Of a stretch of 40,027 nt of DNA, positions 1-8,642 are shown one piece after another. The position numbers were made by a program, and so were the translations under genes. The notes beneath the pieces are model-generated. The model worked only from the letters and a program-made list of their open reading frames with translations, was not told the DNA's origin and did not search any database. The stretch is from CAZCVI01 sp964502145 (GTDB lineage Bacteria > Acidobacteriota > Aminicenantia > UBA2199), in the NCBI GenBank assembly GCA_964502145.1, contig CAZCVI010000069.1, forward strand, positions 1-40,027, read 5' to 3'. Each line of letters opens with the position of its first letter. Position 1 is the stretch's first letter.

Positions 1-104
1 GAAAGCATCAGTGATGGTTTACGAAAGCATCAGTGATGGTTTACAAAAGGATCGGTGATGGTTTGTGAAAGGATCGGTGATGGTTCTTGAAAGGATGGGT
101 GATG
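1..104. repeat. 22-bp tandem repeat, five units
   Basis: Units start at 1, 23, 45, 67 and 89. The first two are identical (gaaagcatcagtgatggttt plus ac). The next two differ at a few bases, and the fifth degrades after about 16 nt into unique sequence. The array begins at the first base of the window, so it may extend upstream. No ORF explains it; 105-214 is otherwise featureless spacer downstream of the HU-like gene. Confidence 0.9.
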
Positions 105-214
105 AAGTGGAAAGATATTGGTTAGAATTTTGTGACGCAAGGCTTAAATATAAAAAAAGTAAGGAAGAGTTTGGAAACTCGTTGCCTTACATGTGAAACA
201 TGAACGCTTAGAAC

Positions 215-610
215 TTAGAGAACGGGGTCGTCAGGATTCTCTGTGTTCCATTGTTCCAGCAATTCATCAGGTGTTTTACCTAAGTTTTGCCGGTTATAGA
301 ACTCGCCTTTGTATGTGCCCAAGTCGTTCAGCCGAACTTGCAATTCATTGTCCACGGTGACAGAAAAAGCAAGTTTGCCGTCAATCGCCACTTTAGGCGC
401 AAACCTCGCCAAACCGTTTAACTTGACGGTACGCCCGTCCCGCCCAAAGAACAGTATCGCCTCATTTAACTCGTAAATAACCTGATTGATTCCTGCCCGA
501 CTCAATCCCGAACGATTCGCCACAAAAGAGACGATCTGATCCATTTCTACCATGCGACCCAATTTTACCCTGGGACGTAACAAACCAATCGCTTTTAATC
601 TTCCAGCCAT
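215..610 (-). CDS. HU/IHF-like DNA-binding domain protein
   Basis: 131-aa protein that looks like a single HU/IHF-fold domain. A helical segment (VSFVANRSGLSRAGINQVIY, about residues 27-46) is followed by a beta-rich part with a G-R-T-V-K-L-NGLARF motif, as in the HU-HIG type proteins. It probably binds DNA as a nucleoid or regulatory protein; the target is unknown. The start is supported by a strong Shine-Dalgarno, AAGGAGG, seven bases upstream of the ATG. The C-terminal tail (about residues 100-131) is acidic and not part of the core fold. It is transcribed away from the NRPS gene and appears monocistronic. The family call is from sequence pattern only. Confidence 0.7.
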   Translation of the reverse strand: MAGRLKAIGLLRPRVKLGRMVEMDQIVSFVANRSGLSRAGINQVIYELNEAILFFGRDGRTVKLNGLARFAPKVAIDGKLAFSVTVDNELQVRLNDLGTYKGEFYNRQNLGKTPDELLEQWNTENPDDPVL

Positions 611-876
611 TTATGACCTCCTTGTTTTCTTTTATTATAAGTGTCGTTTTTATCTATTTTTTACATAAAGACGGACCAACTAACTATTGTCATCACATTT
701 AAAAAGCATTTATACCATATCTCTCGCTTTAAATCAATACACCTGATTTTTTTTATTACCACCATATTGTTTTTCTCCCATTGCAGGCTGGTTGTTTTTT
801 CATTTTTAAAAAAACGTAATGCAAATCTTTACCTGAGATGAAAAAATATCGTACTACGATTTCATTGGGAATAAAC

Positions 877-918
877 GTCCAGTAAGTCCAGCATGTCCAG
901 TAGGTCCAGATAGTCCAG
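877..918. repeat. 9-nt-period GTCCAG array (array A)
   Basis: GTCCAG occurs at 877, 886, 895, 904 and 913, exactly nine bases apart, with three variable bases between copies. The same design recurs at 7557-7597, 17933-17981 and 34362-34457. Confidence 0.85.
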
Positions 919-962
919 TCTTTTCTGAAATTTGGCGGCAAATTCAGGCCTTCCTCGAAATA

Positions 963-991
963 TTGACAAGAATCAACAGTTATGTTAAAGT
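963..991 (+). promoter_or_regulatory. Sigma-70-type promoter candidate for the NRPS gene
   Basis: TTGACA at 963-968, a 17-bp spacer, then TAAAGT at 986-991. It lies about 190 bases before the NRPS ATG and points towards it. The -10 is imperfect and the leader is long, so the assignment is moderate. Confidence 0.45.
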
Positions 992-1178
992 TATCTTTAA
1001 GCAGTTATGAGTTTTTAGGACTGTTCAAAAAATGACCTATATTCAGCACTTGTTTTGTTTCAAGAAAAGGCGCTAATTAAATCCACAAGCGGAAGCTTAC
1101 AACACCATAAATTACTACTTTAAATAGTTCAATCCCCCCAATAAGAACATCCCCACAATATATAAACCAATCATCAAA

Positions 1179-4100
1179 ATGTCATCCCCATTTAAAAAAG
1201 GTTTTTTGCCACCAGAGCCAAACATGACCACCACGGGTTCTTCCCACGAGAAAACACTGCACGAATTATTTGCAGAACAAGCGGTGCAAACACCGGACAG
1301 AATAGCCATGGTCGGACCTTGCTTGGAACATGGGGCGACGGAAGCGGAACACGTTTCTTACGGGGAACTAGATAAAAGAGCGGAAACACTGGCCCACATC
1401 CTGCGCCACAAAGGCGTGGCACAAGGAAGCATCGTGGCGGTTTTATTAAACCGTTCGATCGAGATGATCACGGGGATTCTGGGTATATTAAAAGCAGGGG
1501 CCTGCTATTTACCGATTGAACCGGGCACACCGGCGATCCGTGTGGCTACCATGCTGGAAGATTGCCAGGTTGCCCTCGTGTTGACGTCACTGTCCATTAC
1601 CGATACCATCATGACCACCATGGGTCTTAATGGCACCTATTCTTTTACCTCTCTACAAGCACTGACAGCAAAAAAAGCCAACCCGTGTCGTACCCTAGCC
1701 CGCTCGCATTACTCTACTCATGCCACCACTCTTGCGTCCCCCCCCGCTAAAATTCTGTTGCTGGAGTTAAGCATGTTATTTAGCCCCTATCATGGTATGT
1801 ACGCCGAAGAAATGGAGTTACCCCCGGCATTTGCAGTGCCTTTTAAGCATTTACTGCGCCAAATGGCAGGCAAGATCACGGGAAAAATAGCCCGCTCTGG
1901 GCTGGATTTCGCCGATTACGACGGCTTAAACGAAATGGTAGCCGAATTCCAGCCAGATATTATCTGTGTATCCACGCTTCCAGTCTACAAAGACCTTTTG
2001 CACCAGACAGTTTGTTTGCTGCGCCATTGGGGGTTTGTGGGTCCGCTGCTTGCAGCCGGTTCTTATGCTGCTGAAGAATGGGAACTGCTGTTACAGGACC
2101 TTCATATTGATCTGGCCATGGTAAACCAAGACAAGAAGACCTTCACAAGCTTGATCGAGGAGATTTTAGCCAATAATAACCGCATGCCAGACGAAACAGT
2201 GCTTGAACAGATACCCAACCTGGCGTTTATGCCCCGTCAGCTAAGAACGGGAAATCCCCACTACCTGCCCCGTGAAATCGTGTTGATGGATAAAATTGTG
2301 CCAGCCATGGCTGTGCCTTTTGCCGCTGCTCTCCTCCCCGAAGTGAACCACGCCGATCCGGCTTACGTCATGTATACTTCCGGTTCCACTGGGAAACCGA
2401 AGGGCACATGGGTGACCCATGGCAATGTGTTTTTTACCGTGCTCGATACTCTTTATTTAAAGATCACCCCGTTAGATCGGATATTGCAATTATCCAATTA
2501 CGCGTTTGATGCCTCTATTTTTGATATCTTTGCCACGCTGCTGAACGGTGGGTGTCTGGTGTTGCCGGATAACCGCGAAGACATCACGCTGGAAAGATTG
2601 GCTGACCTGTTGATAGATCAAAAAATCACCGTATTATTATTGACCACGCCGCTATTTAACGCCATGGTGGATGCGAAAATAGAGAGTTTCGCGGGTCTGC
2701 GAAAAATTTTATTCGGCGGCGAACAGGTATCCCTGCCCCATACGCAAAAAGCGCTGCACTATCTGGGCAGCAATAAAATCCTGCACATGTACGGGCTCAC
2801 GGAAACAACCGTATACGCGACGTATTATGCGGTGGAAAAAAGTGAAGCATGGGGCGAAACGATTCCCATTGGTGTGCCGTTAACCCATACGACGTTGTAT
2901 CTATTGGACAGTCATTTAAAACCGGTGCCGACGGGAATTCCAGGGCAGATGTGTATAGGTGGTGGCGGTGTGAGTCCCGGTTATGTCAATGACCCGGAAC
3001 AAACAGCGGAAAAATTCATCGGCAGTCCATTTAAACGGGGCGAACGCCTGTACTTGTCAGGCGACCTGGGCCGGAAACTGCCAGACGGGAATATCGAATT
3101 CGTGGGCCGCACAGACCAACAGGTAAAAATCCGCGGTTTCCGCATTGAACCAAGAGAAATCGAAAATTGCCTGCTCCAGATTCACTCGATTCAAAAAGCC
3201 CTGGTAGTAGCCAGGGAACCTATCGGGGGTGAACGGTGTCTGTGTGCCTACATCGTGCCCAATCTGGGGCAATACGGGGAGTTTGATATGGATGAGGTAA
3301 AAGGCATACTGGCAGCCACTTTACCGGAGTATATGATCCCTTCCCACCTGGTTATTTTGGCCGAACTCCCCCTCAATGCCAACGGTAAAGCGAACCTGCT
3401 GGCCTTGCCCGAACCATGGGCCGAAGAGAATTCGCCACATCTGGCCCCTACCAACGGGGTGGAGGAGAAGTTTGTTGAAATCTGGGAGGAAGTACTGGGC
3501 ATTGAACGAAATTATTTTGGTATTGAATCCAATTTCTTCCGTTTGTGCAACCATTCCCGCAAGGTAGCGATTCTCCGGGCGAAATTGCAGCACGCCTTCG
3601 ATGTGATTTTCCCTATCGCGGAACTGTTTAAAAAACCGACGATCAAAGAACTGGCCCACTGGCTCACCACTTCCGAGGAGAGCACCTATGCGTCCATACC
3701 GGTGGTGGAACAACAGGAATATTACGATCTTTCCCTGACCCAGCATTGGGCCTGGACACTGGAGCAAGAGGCAGCCACGTCGATCTCTTTTAATCTTCCC
3801 ATGGTCAGGATGTTGGCCGGGAAATTGGATATCCCTGCTATGGCGCGCGCGTTCTTCATGTTGGTGGAACGGCATGAGAGTTTAAGAACGGTGATCACCG
3901 CGCAACAGGGAATTCCCAAACAAACGATATTATCCCCCGAAGAGGTCGACTTTAACCTGGAGTACATCGATTTTACCACCCAGTCCGATAGCCAGTCCCG
4001 GGCGGCCACGTGGGTGCAAAACGAAGCGGTCACACCCTTCAATTTAAATACCGGTCCATTGCTAAAGGTGTTCCTGTTGCGGGTCGATATGGAAAGGCAT

Positions 4101-5072
4101 GTAATTTTTATGAACTTGCACCACATGGTGGGCGATTTGATTTCCATTGATGTGTTGACCATGGAGCTGTTCCTGCTTTATGATGCTTTTGCCCATGGTT
4201 TGCCCAATCCCTTACCCCCCCTGCGCATTCAATACAAGGATTACACTGTCTGGCACAATACCCAGTTGAAGAACGAGTCCTTCAGATTACACCGGGAATA
4301 TTGGTTGAATCTATTAAAAGGCCCGCTACCAAAAGTGCAATGGCCGTTGGATAACACGCGTTCCGTCCTGCGCCCCGGCAATGGTGCGCACGGGTTATTC
4401 CCTTTTCCTGCCCCGTGGGTAGAGCGTGTCAACACGCGGGTTGAAAGCCAACGCGTAAACATGAAGATGACGCTACTCACCGCGTTGAATATCCTTTTTT
4501 TCCACTATACCGGTCAGAAAGATATTATTCTGGGCTGGTTGGCTGTAGGCCGGGAAAATACCGATCTGCTCAATCAGGTCGGGCATTATGCCAATACCTT
4601 GCCCTTACGAACCCGTTTGAATGCCAATGATACGATTGCCGAAGTCCAGCAAAAAGTCCGCCTGACTCTTGGTGACAGCGAAAAGCATGCGGCGTACCCG
4701 TTCCACCGCCTGACCATGGACATGGGCTTGCCATTGGATGCGAACCAAGCGCCTATCTTCACCACACTGCTTGATTTCCGGTGGTTGGACACCCCGCCCT
4801 TAACTCTGCCCGGGGTTACCGACACAACCGACTATCTGCTGGCCGAACCATTCGCCCTGCCAACGCTAACCACGCCCTTTGATCTGACCATACGGCTCAC
4901 CGAAATAAAGCAAGCCATGACCCTGCACTTTTTATACAACAGCGACCTGTTCCAGCCAACCACCATCCAGCGGATGGCACAAGAATACTTTCATCTGTTG
5001 GAGATCATGCTGGAAAAACCAGGGACCAAGATATCCACCATCGCCCCAATCTCTCCAGCACATTTCCAATAG
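1179..5072 (+). CDS. Orphan NRPS module: adenylation (with B12-binding-like insertion) - carrier - condensation
   Basis: 1297-aa non-ribosomal peptide synthetase module. The A domain spans about residues 25-745. A3 is YTSGSTGKPKG near residue 398, A4 FDASIFDIF, A5 YGLTETT, A7-A8 SGDLGRK then GRTDQQVKIRGFRIE near 642, and A10 LNANGK near 732. Between A2 and A3, about residues 189-380 form an insertion resembling the B12-binding domain of radical SAM proteins. The carrier motif is altered (LCNHS instead of LGGHS), but Ser793, the phosphopantetheine site, is kept. The C domain has H981-H982-M-V-G-D986, followed by Leu rather than Gly. By-eye specificity positions read D-A-F-?-L-G-M-V-Y, which suggests a hydrophobic, leucine-like substrate (weak inference). 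There is no upstream C domain, no TE, and no NRPS or PKS neighbour. No clear ribosome-binding site precedes the ATG, and a later in-frame ATG (1224, MTTTGSS) is possible. It may be a 5'-truncated remnant of a longer synthetase. Confidence 0.88.
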   Translation: MSSPFKKGFLPPEPNMTTTGSSHEKTLHELFAEQAVQTPDRIAMVGPCLEHGATEAEHVSYGELDKRAETLAHILRHKGVAQGSIVAVLLNRSIEMITGILGILKAGACYLPIEPGTPAIRVATMLEDCQVALVLTSLSITDTIMTTMGLNGTYSFTSLQALTAKKANPCRTLARSHYSTHATTLASPPAKILLLELSMLFSPYHGMYAEEMELPPAFAVPFKHLLRQMAGKITGKIARSGLDFADYDGLNEMVAEFQPDIICVSTLPVYKDLLHQTVCLLRHWGFVGPLLAAGSYAAEEWELLLQDLHIDLAMVNQDKKTFTSLIEEILANNNRMPDETVLEQIPNLAFMPRQLRTGNPHYLPREIVLMDKIVPAMAVPFAAALLPEVNHADPAYVMYTSGSTGKPKGTWVTHGNVFFTVLDTLYLKITPLDRILQLSNYAFDASIFDIFATLLNGGCLVLPDNREDITLERLADLLIDQKITVLLLTTPLFNAMVDAKIESFAGLRKILFGGEQVSLPHTQKALHYLGSNKILHMYGLTETTVYATYYAVEKSEAWGETIPIGVPLTHTTLYLLDSHLKPVPTGIPGQMCIGGGGVSPGYVNDPEQTAEKFIGSPFKRGERLYLSGDLGRKLPDGNIEFVGRTDQQVKIRGFRIEPREIENCLLQIHSIQKALVVAREPIGGERCLCAYIVPNLGQYGEFDMDEVKGILAATLPEYMIPSHLVILAELPLNANGKANLLALPEPWAEENSPHLAPTNGVEEKFVEIWEEVLGIERNYFGIESNFFRLCNHSRKVAILRAKLQHAFDVIFPIAELFKKPTIKELAHWLTTSEESTYASIPVVEQQEYYDLSLTQHWAWTLEQEAATSISFNLPMVRMLAGKLDIPAMARAFFMLVERHESLRTVITAQQGIPKQTILSPEEVDFNLEYIDFTTQSDSQSRAATWVQNEAVTPFNLNTGPLLKVFLLRVDMERHVIFMNLHHMVGDLISIDVLTMELFLLYDAFAHGLPNPLPPLRIQYKDYTVWHNTQLKNESFRLHREYWLNLLKGPLPKVQWPLDNTRSVLRPGNGAHGLFPFPAPWVERVNTRVESQRVNMKMTLLTALNILFFHYTGQKDIILGWLAVGRENTDLLNQVGHYANTLPLRTRLNANDTIAEVQQKVRLTLGDSEKHAAYPFHRLTMDMGLPLDANQAPIFTTLLDFRWLDTPPLTLPGVTDTTDYLLAEPFALPTLTTPFDLTIRLTEIKQAMTLHFLYNSDLFQPTTIQRMAQEYFHLLEIMLEKPGTKISTIAPISPAHFQ

Positions 5073-5089
5073 CACCACAGCAACGTCAA

Positions 5090-5983
5090 TTACAAGGTTT
5101 GCACTTCCGTTTTCTCCGGCGCGTTCCTCGGTAGCTCCAGTCCATCAAGAAACAGTTCTAAGCCATCGACATATTGTGAACCCGACTCGATAAATCCATA
5201 GATATGGTTGCCTCTGATACGTAGAAAGGCTTTGGGGAGATTGGCCGCCTCATAAAGTCGCCGGCCATGACTATATGGAATCAACGTGTCATCGGGGCTG
5301 TGAATCACCAGTACCGGACAATGCACATTTTTTATCCGTTTCAGCGTATTGTATTGGTAACGGGTCAACCATTTTATCGGCTGCCATGGAAAGAGCTGCT
5401 TGGCCATATCGGGAATAGAAGTAAACGAAGATTCGATAATCCAGGCGCGGAAAGGATGTTTCTCAGCCAAGTAAGCCGATACCGCCCCGCCCAGCGACCG
5501 TCCGAAAAGGATAATATTTTCCGGTTTAAACTTCAGCACGTCCACCACATACGACCACGCCCCATCGGCATCCCGATACGTGCCCTTTTCCGAAGGTCTG
5601 CCGCTACTCCTGCCGTAACCCCGGTAATCAAAGATAAAGATGTTCAAACCCAGTCCCTGAAACACTTTAAAGGAATCAATCCGTTGCGCAATGTTCCCTG
5701 CATTGCCGTGACAAAATAAAACCACCCGCTCAGAGGGCTGGCCCTCCTTGGTTTCTGTCGGTATATACCATGCCGAAATTGTTTCGCCATCCACGGTCTG
5801 ATAATAAATTTCCTCATAAGTAATACTATAGTGGCGGGCCTTTACTTCCAGGCTGGCATAGTATTGATAAAGAATGCGGGGCTGCATCCGGTAAAAACGA
5901 ATACAATAGGCTATAAAAATCACGCCTGGGACACAGAATAACGCCAGAAAAACAAAGAGAAACTTAAGCAGTAAATCTCCCAT
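5090..5983 (-). CDS. Membrane-anchored alpha/beta hydrolase (ABHD13/Bem46-like)
   Basis: 297-aa serine hydrolase of the S33/Bem46 type. An N-terminal hydrophobic segment (about residues 5-27) should anchor it in the inner membrane. HGNAG (92-96) forms the oxyanion region, GRSLGG places the nucleophile at Ser163, HSPDD gives the acid near Asp231/232, and GNH gives His260. The substrate is unknown; lipid or ester hydrolysis is typical. It follows the cupin gene by eight bases on the same strand and so is probably cotranscribed with gmd and the cupin. The start lacks a strong Shine-Dalgarno, which fits translational coupling. It is convergent with the NRPS gene, with a 17-nt gap. Confidence 0.82.
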   Translation of the reverse strand: MGDLLLKFLFVFLALFCVPGVIFIAYCIRFYRMQPRILYQYYASLEVKARHYSITYEEIYYQTVDGETISAWYIPTETKEGQPSERVVLFCHGNAGNIAQRIDSFKVFQGLGLNIFIFDYRGYGRSSGRPSEKGTYRDADGAWSYVVDVLKFKPENIILFGRSLGGAVSAYLAEKHPFRAWIIESSFTSIPDMAKQLFPWQPIKWLTRYQYNTLKRIKNVHCPVLVIHSPDDTLIPYSHGRRLYEAANLPKAFLRIRGNHIYGFIESGSQYVDGLELFLDGLELPRNAPEKTEVQTL

Positions 5984-5991
5984 TGAATCTA

Positions 5992-6351
5992 TTACCGTTT
6001 ATAATCATCCTGATACCTGATGATATCATCTTCTCCCAGGTATGTACCCGTTTGCACTTCGATAAACACCACATCTTCAGTACCAGGATTGGCCATGCGG
6101 TGCTTGGCATGGGCTGGAATGAATATCACCTGGTTGGCTGAACGGGGAATATCCTCTTCACCCAGTGTCACCACCGCATTGCCACGCACAAGCACCCAAT
6201 TCTCAGCACGAAACTGGTGGCTTTGCAATGAAAGCCGGTTCCCCGGTTTGACCATGATTCGCTTTACCTTCATCCCCTCTTCCTCGTAAAGTATCTCAAA
6301 ACTTCCCCATGGTCTATTTTCTTTATAATTCTCTTTCTTATTCTCAGTCAT
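5992..6351 (-). CDS. Cupin, mannose-6-phosphate isomerase type II-like
   Basis: 119-aa single cupin domain resembling the C-terminal isomerase domain of ManC/type II PMI. It opens with the typical RPWGSFEIL segment, then KRIMVKPGNRLSLQSH (metal-binding His), an AENW motif, and F-I-P-A-H-A-KHR. The reaction in the family is fructose-6-phosphate to mannose-6-phosphate. The guanylyltransferase part of ManC is absent, so this is a stand-alone cupin and its activity is inferred. AGGAG precedes the ATG at good spacing. It lies 54 bases downstream of gmd on the same strand, which fits supply of mannose for GDP-mannose-derived sugars. Confidence 0.78.
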   Translation of the reverse strand: MTENKKENYKENRPWGSFEILYEEEGMKVKRIMVKPGNRLSLQSHQFRAENWVLVRGNAVVTLGEEDIPRSANQVIFIPAHAKHRMANPGTEDVVFIEVQTGTYLGEDDIIRYQDDYKR

Positions 6352-6405
6352 TGGTATTTCTCCTAGCTTGTGATTTCCAATGCGCCACTGGCATAGAATG
6401 TATTT

Positions 6406-7386
6406 TTATCGCGAGTTGCGCAGTTCCCGTTTGAGAGATTCCAAATCCGCATCTACCATCATTTTCACCAGTGCTTCAAAATTAACTTCCGGTTGCCAGC
6501 CCAATATTTTCCGGGCTTTGGAACTGTCACCGATCAAAAGGTCGACTTCTGCCGGGCGGATAAACCGTTGATCCAACACCACAAAATCGCGGTAATCCAA
6601 ATCCAGATAGGAGAAAGCCGTTTCCATCAGTTCTTGTACCGAATGGGTTTCCCCGGTTGCCACCACGAAGTCTTCCGCTAGCGGTTGTTGCAGCATCATC
6701 CACATTGCTTTCACGTAATCGCCCGCATAGCCCCAATCTCTTTTCGAGTCCAGGTTGCCCATGCGTACTTCTTTGGCCATGCCAAGTTTTATTTTTGCCG
6801 CTTGGTTTGTCACTTTGCGGGTCACAAATTCCAAGCCACGGCGCGGTGATTCATGGTTAAACAAGATACCGGATACCCCGAACAGATCATAACTCTCCCG
6901 GTAATTCACCGTGATCCAATGGCCATATACCTTGGCTACGCCGTAGGGACTGCGGGGATGAAACGGCGTTTTTTCCGTTTGCGGGATTTCCAGCACCTTC
7001 CCGAACATTTCCGAGGAGGAGGCTTGATAGAATTTTATTTTGGGATTTACCGCGCGGATAGCTTCCAGCATGCGCGTGACCCCGATGGCCGTAAATTCCG
7101 CCGTGAGCACCGGTTGGTTCCAGGAGGTCGGTACAAAACTCATTGCTGCCAGGTTGTATATTTCTTCTGGTTGCACTTCATCCAATAATTTAATGATGGA
7201 ATACTGGTCCAATAAGTCAGCCTGTTGGATAGTCACACGATCTTTGATATGTTCGATGCGATCAAACTTTTCCGTGCTGGAACGCCGGACCATTCCGTAG
7301 ACATCATATCCTTTGTCCAATAAAAATTCGGCCAGATAGGAACCATCCTGACCTGTTATTCCGGTAATCAACGCTTTTTTTGCCAT
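6406..7386 (-). CDS. gmd: GDP-mannose 4,6-dehydratase
   Basis: 326-aa extended SDR enzyme. It converts GDP-mannose to GDP-4-dehydro-6-deoxy-mannose, the first step to GDP-fucose, rhamnose or related sugars. Visible features are the N-terminal NADP Rossmann motif TGITGQDGSYL, the catalytic SSSEMFG segment, the YGVAK (YxxxK) pair, FNHESPRRG, and the C-terminal R-P-A-E-V-D-L-L-I-GD loop. The start used here (MAKKALITG) is preferred to an in-frame ATG 33 bases upstream, because AAGGAG sits eight bases before it. It heads a minus-strand operon with the cupin and hydrolase. No reductase such as fcl or rmd is in the window, so the final sugar is unknown. Confidence 0.93.
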   Translation of the reverse strand: MAKKALITGITGQDGSYLAEFLLDKGYDVYGMVRRSSTEKFDRIEHIKDRVTIQQADLLDQYSIIKLLDEVQPEEIYNLAAMSFVPTSWNQPVLTAEFTAIGVTRMLEAIRAVNPKIKFYQASSSEMFGKVLEIPQTEKTPFHPRSPYGVAKVYGHWITVNYRESYDLFGVSGILFNHESPRRGLEFVTRKVTNQAAKIKLGMAKEVRMGNLDSKRDWGYAGDYVKAMWMMLQQPLAEDFVVATGETHSVQELMETAFSYLDLDYRDFVVLDQRFIRPAEVDLLIGDSSKARKILGWQPEVNFEALVKMMVDADLESLKRELRNSR

Positions 7387-7431
7387 TTGACATACTCCTT
7401 GTAAGACATTGTAAGACATAGGTAATACATC

Positions 7432-7460
7432 ATTTTATATTAATTCCCTATTTTAGTCAA
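7432..7460 (-). promoter_or_regulatory. Promoter for gmd operon
   Basis: On the minus strand TTGACT (7455-7460), a 17-bp spacer, then TAAAAT (7432-7437). It lies about 45 bases upstream of the gmd start. An alternative -10, TATAAA, with a 15-bp spacer overlaps it. Confidence 0.6.
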
Positions 7461-7476
7461 ATATTTTCGCGCAGGG

Positions 7477-7597
7477 TGGATTCACATGGACAAAGTGTCG
7501 CGGTGGGCGAAGTGGACGATATGGACCTAAAGCAAGAGTTGTTTTTTGTCTATGTCGTCCATTCAGTCCACATTGTCCATATCGTCCATATCGTCCA
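7477..7597. repeat. 9-nt-period array with inverted halves (array B)
   Basis: The left half has TGGA/TGGG-type units at 7477, 7487, 7504, 7513 and 7522, about nine bases apart. The right half has GTCC(A) at 7557, 7566, 7575, 7584 and 7593, exactly nine apart. The halves are complementary (TGGAC against GTCCA), so the transcript could fold into a register-shifting hairpin. It lies between the divergent gmd and DUF4412-like genes. Confidence 0.75.
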
Positions 7598-7640
7598 CAA
7601 CGATTTTAAGAATTTAGTAGTAGATTTAGGATTACGGTGG

Positions 7641-7669
7641 TTGACAATTACTAAAGATTCACATAAAAT
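7641..7669 (+). promoter_or_regulatory. Promoter for the DUF4412-like gene
   Basis: TTGACA at 7641-7646, a 17-bp spacer, then TAAAAT at 7664-7669, 42 bases before the ATG at 7711. A strong consensus-type promoter. Confidence 0.75.
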
Positions 7670-7710
7670 TGTCTATCAACACAGAATACCAAACTTAAAG
7701 GAGAATAAAC

Positions 7711-8520
7711 ATGAAAAGAATTTTAACGTTTCTATTGATCAGCGGGCTATTAACCGTGTTCGCATTTGGCGGTATTGAATGGTCCACCTCAATCATAACC
7801 ACGGGTAAAGACAAAAAAGCGAATAACGATATCACGACCCATACCTATGCACAGGGCGGCGATGTAAAACAAGTTTTCGAAGGCGTGGCCAAAGAAAATC
7901 CCTTTAACTTCCAAGACGGTTACTGGCTTTTCAAAGGCAAATCAGAGCAAATCTATATCGTGAATGACAAGAAAAAAACATACATGGTCATGGACCTGGA
8001 CACGATGCTCCAAGCAGCGGGAATGGCCGGGCAAATGGTCAAAATTACCATCACCGACCAAACAGCCAATACCGCAGTATTGCCAGATGAAACCATCATG
8101 GGGTACTCGTGCAACCATTTCAAAATCACCACCGAGTACACCATGAAGATCAAAGTATTCTTTATCAAAAAAACAATGCGCGTCCATGAAGAAAAGGAAG
8201 TCTGGGGCACCAACGACATCCCGGGCATCAAAGAGATCGGACAATCCTTCATGAAAAAAGAGTACAAAACAGGATTTCCCGACCTGGACGAAATGATCCA
8301 AAAACAAATGGAAGAACAAAAAAAGATCGGCTTCCCCTTGAAGATGATCACCTACCGTTACGATAAAGATAAAAAAGACAGACCCCAAAACGAATCTACC
8401 ACCACCATGATCGTCTCCAACATGGCCAAAAAAGACTTCCCCAAATCCATGTTCGAGGTCCCGGCAGATTATACAGAAACACAAATGAAAGAGGAAGGCG
8501 GAAACCCTTTCGCTAAATAA
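7711..8520 (+). CDS. Secreted DUF4412-like protein
   Basis: 269-aa protein with a signal peptide at residues 1 to about 20 (KRILTFLLISGLLTVFAFGG), so probably periplasmic or outer-membrane-associated. The mature part is beta-rich and lysine-rich. It includes a stretch with repeated aromatic strands (DGYWLFKGKSEQIYIVNDKK) and a conserved-looking P-D-E-T-I-MGYSCNHFKI segment that recalls DUF4412 proteins. No catalytic motif is recognisable and its function is unknown. AAAGGAG gives a good ribosome-binding site. It is monocistronic, with its own promoter. A GC-rich hairpin lies downstream at 8569-8599. Confidence 0.75.
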   Translation: MKRILTFLLISGLLTVFAFGGIEWSTSIITTGKDKKANNDITTHTYAQGGDVKQVFEGVAKENPFNFQDGYWLFKGKSEQIYIVNDKKKTYMVMDLDTMLQAAGMAGQMVKITITDQTANTAVLPDETIMGYSCNHFKITTEYTMKIKVFFIKKTMRVHEEKEVWGTNDIPGIKEIGQSFMKKEYKTGFPDLDEMIQKQMEEQKKIGFPLKMITYRYDKDKKDRPQNESTTTMIVSNMAKKDFPKSMFEVPADYTETQMKEEGGNPFAK

Positions 8521-8568
8521 TCGTTTCCCCCGTTCACCGGGGCGATAGACAAAATACCAGCGGCTTGA

Positions 8569-8599
8569 GCCACTGCCCCATGTTCCATCAGGCAGTGGC
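8569..8599. other. GC-rich hairpin downstream of the DUF4412-like gene
   Basis: GCCACTGCC (8569-8577) and GGCAGTGGC (8591-8599) form a perfect 9-bp stem with a 13-nt loop. No T-run follows on either strand, so a transcript-stabilising or Rho-type role is as likely as intrinsic termination. A smaller CCCCG/CGGGG hairpin lies at 8528-8542. Confidence 0.5.
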
Positions 8600-8642
8600 C
8601 GGGCCCATTCCCCGCAATTCTAAAAAATAGTATCCCAACCCC

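Larger units (their letters stand above)
611..1178. other. Intergenic region between HU-like gene and NRPS
   Basis: A 568-nt divergent spacer. It holds the 9-nt-period GTCCAG array at 877-918 and a plus-strand promoter candidate at 963-991. Short ORFs seen here (for example one coding W-T-x-W-T-x on the minus strand) come from the repeat period and AT-rich sequence and are not believed. No RNA gene was recognised. Confidence 0.6.

Noticed and set aside
756..941. 61-codon minus ORF with W-T-x-W-T-x repeats
   Set aside because: The repeat comes from the 9-nt DNA period (three codons) of array A, not from a protein family; a similar L-D-x-L-D frame arises at 34290-34475.
3321..3875. 184-codon minus ORF inside the NRPS gene
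   Set aside because: It is antisense to conserved A10, carrier and condensation motifs; a shadow of codon bias.
7942..8484. 180-codon minus ORF antisense to the DUF4412-like gene
   Set aside because: Phe/His/Asp-rich composition is the mirror of Lys/Met codons on the plus strand; the plus gene has a promoter and ribosome-binding site.
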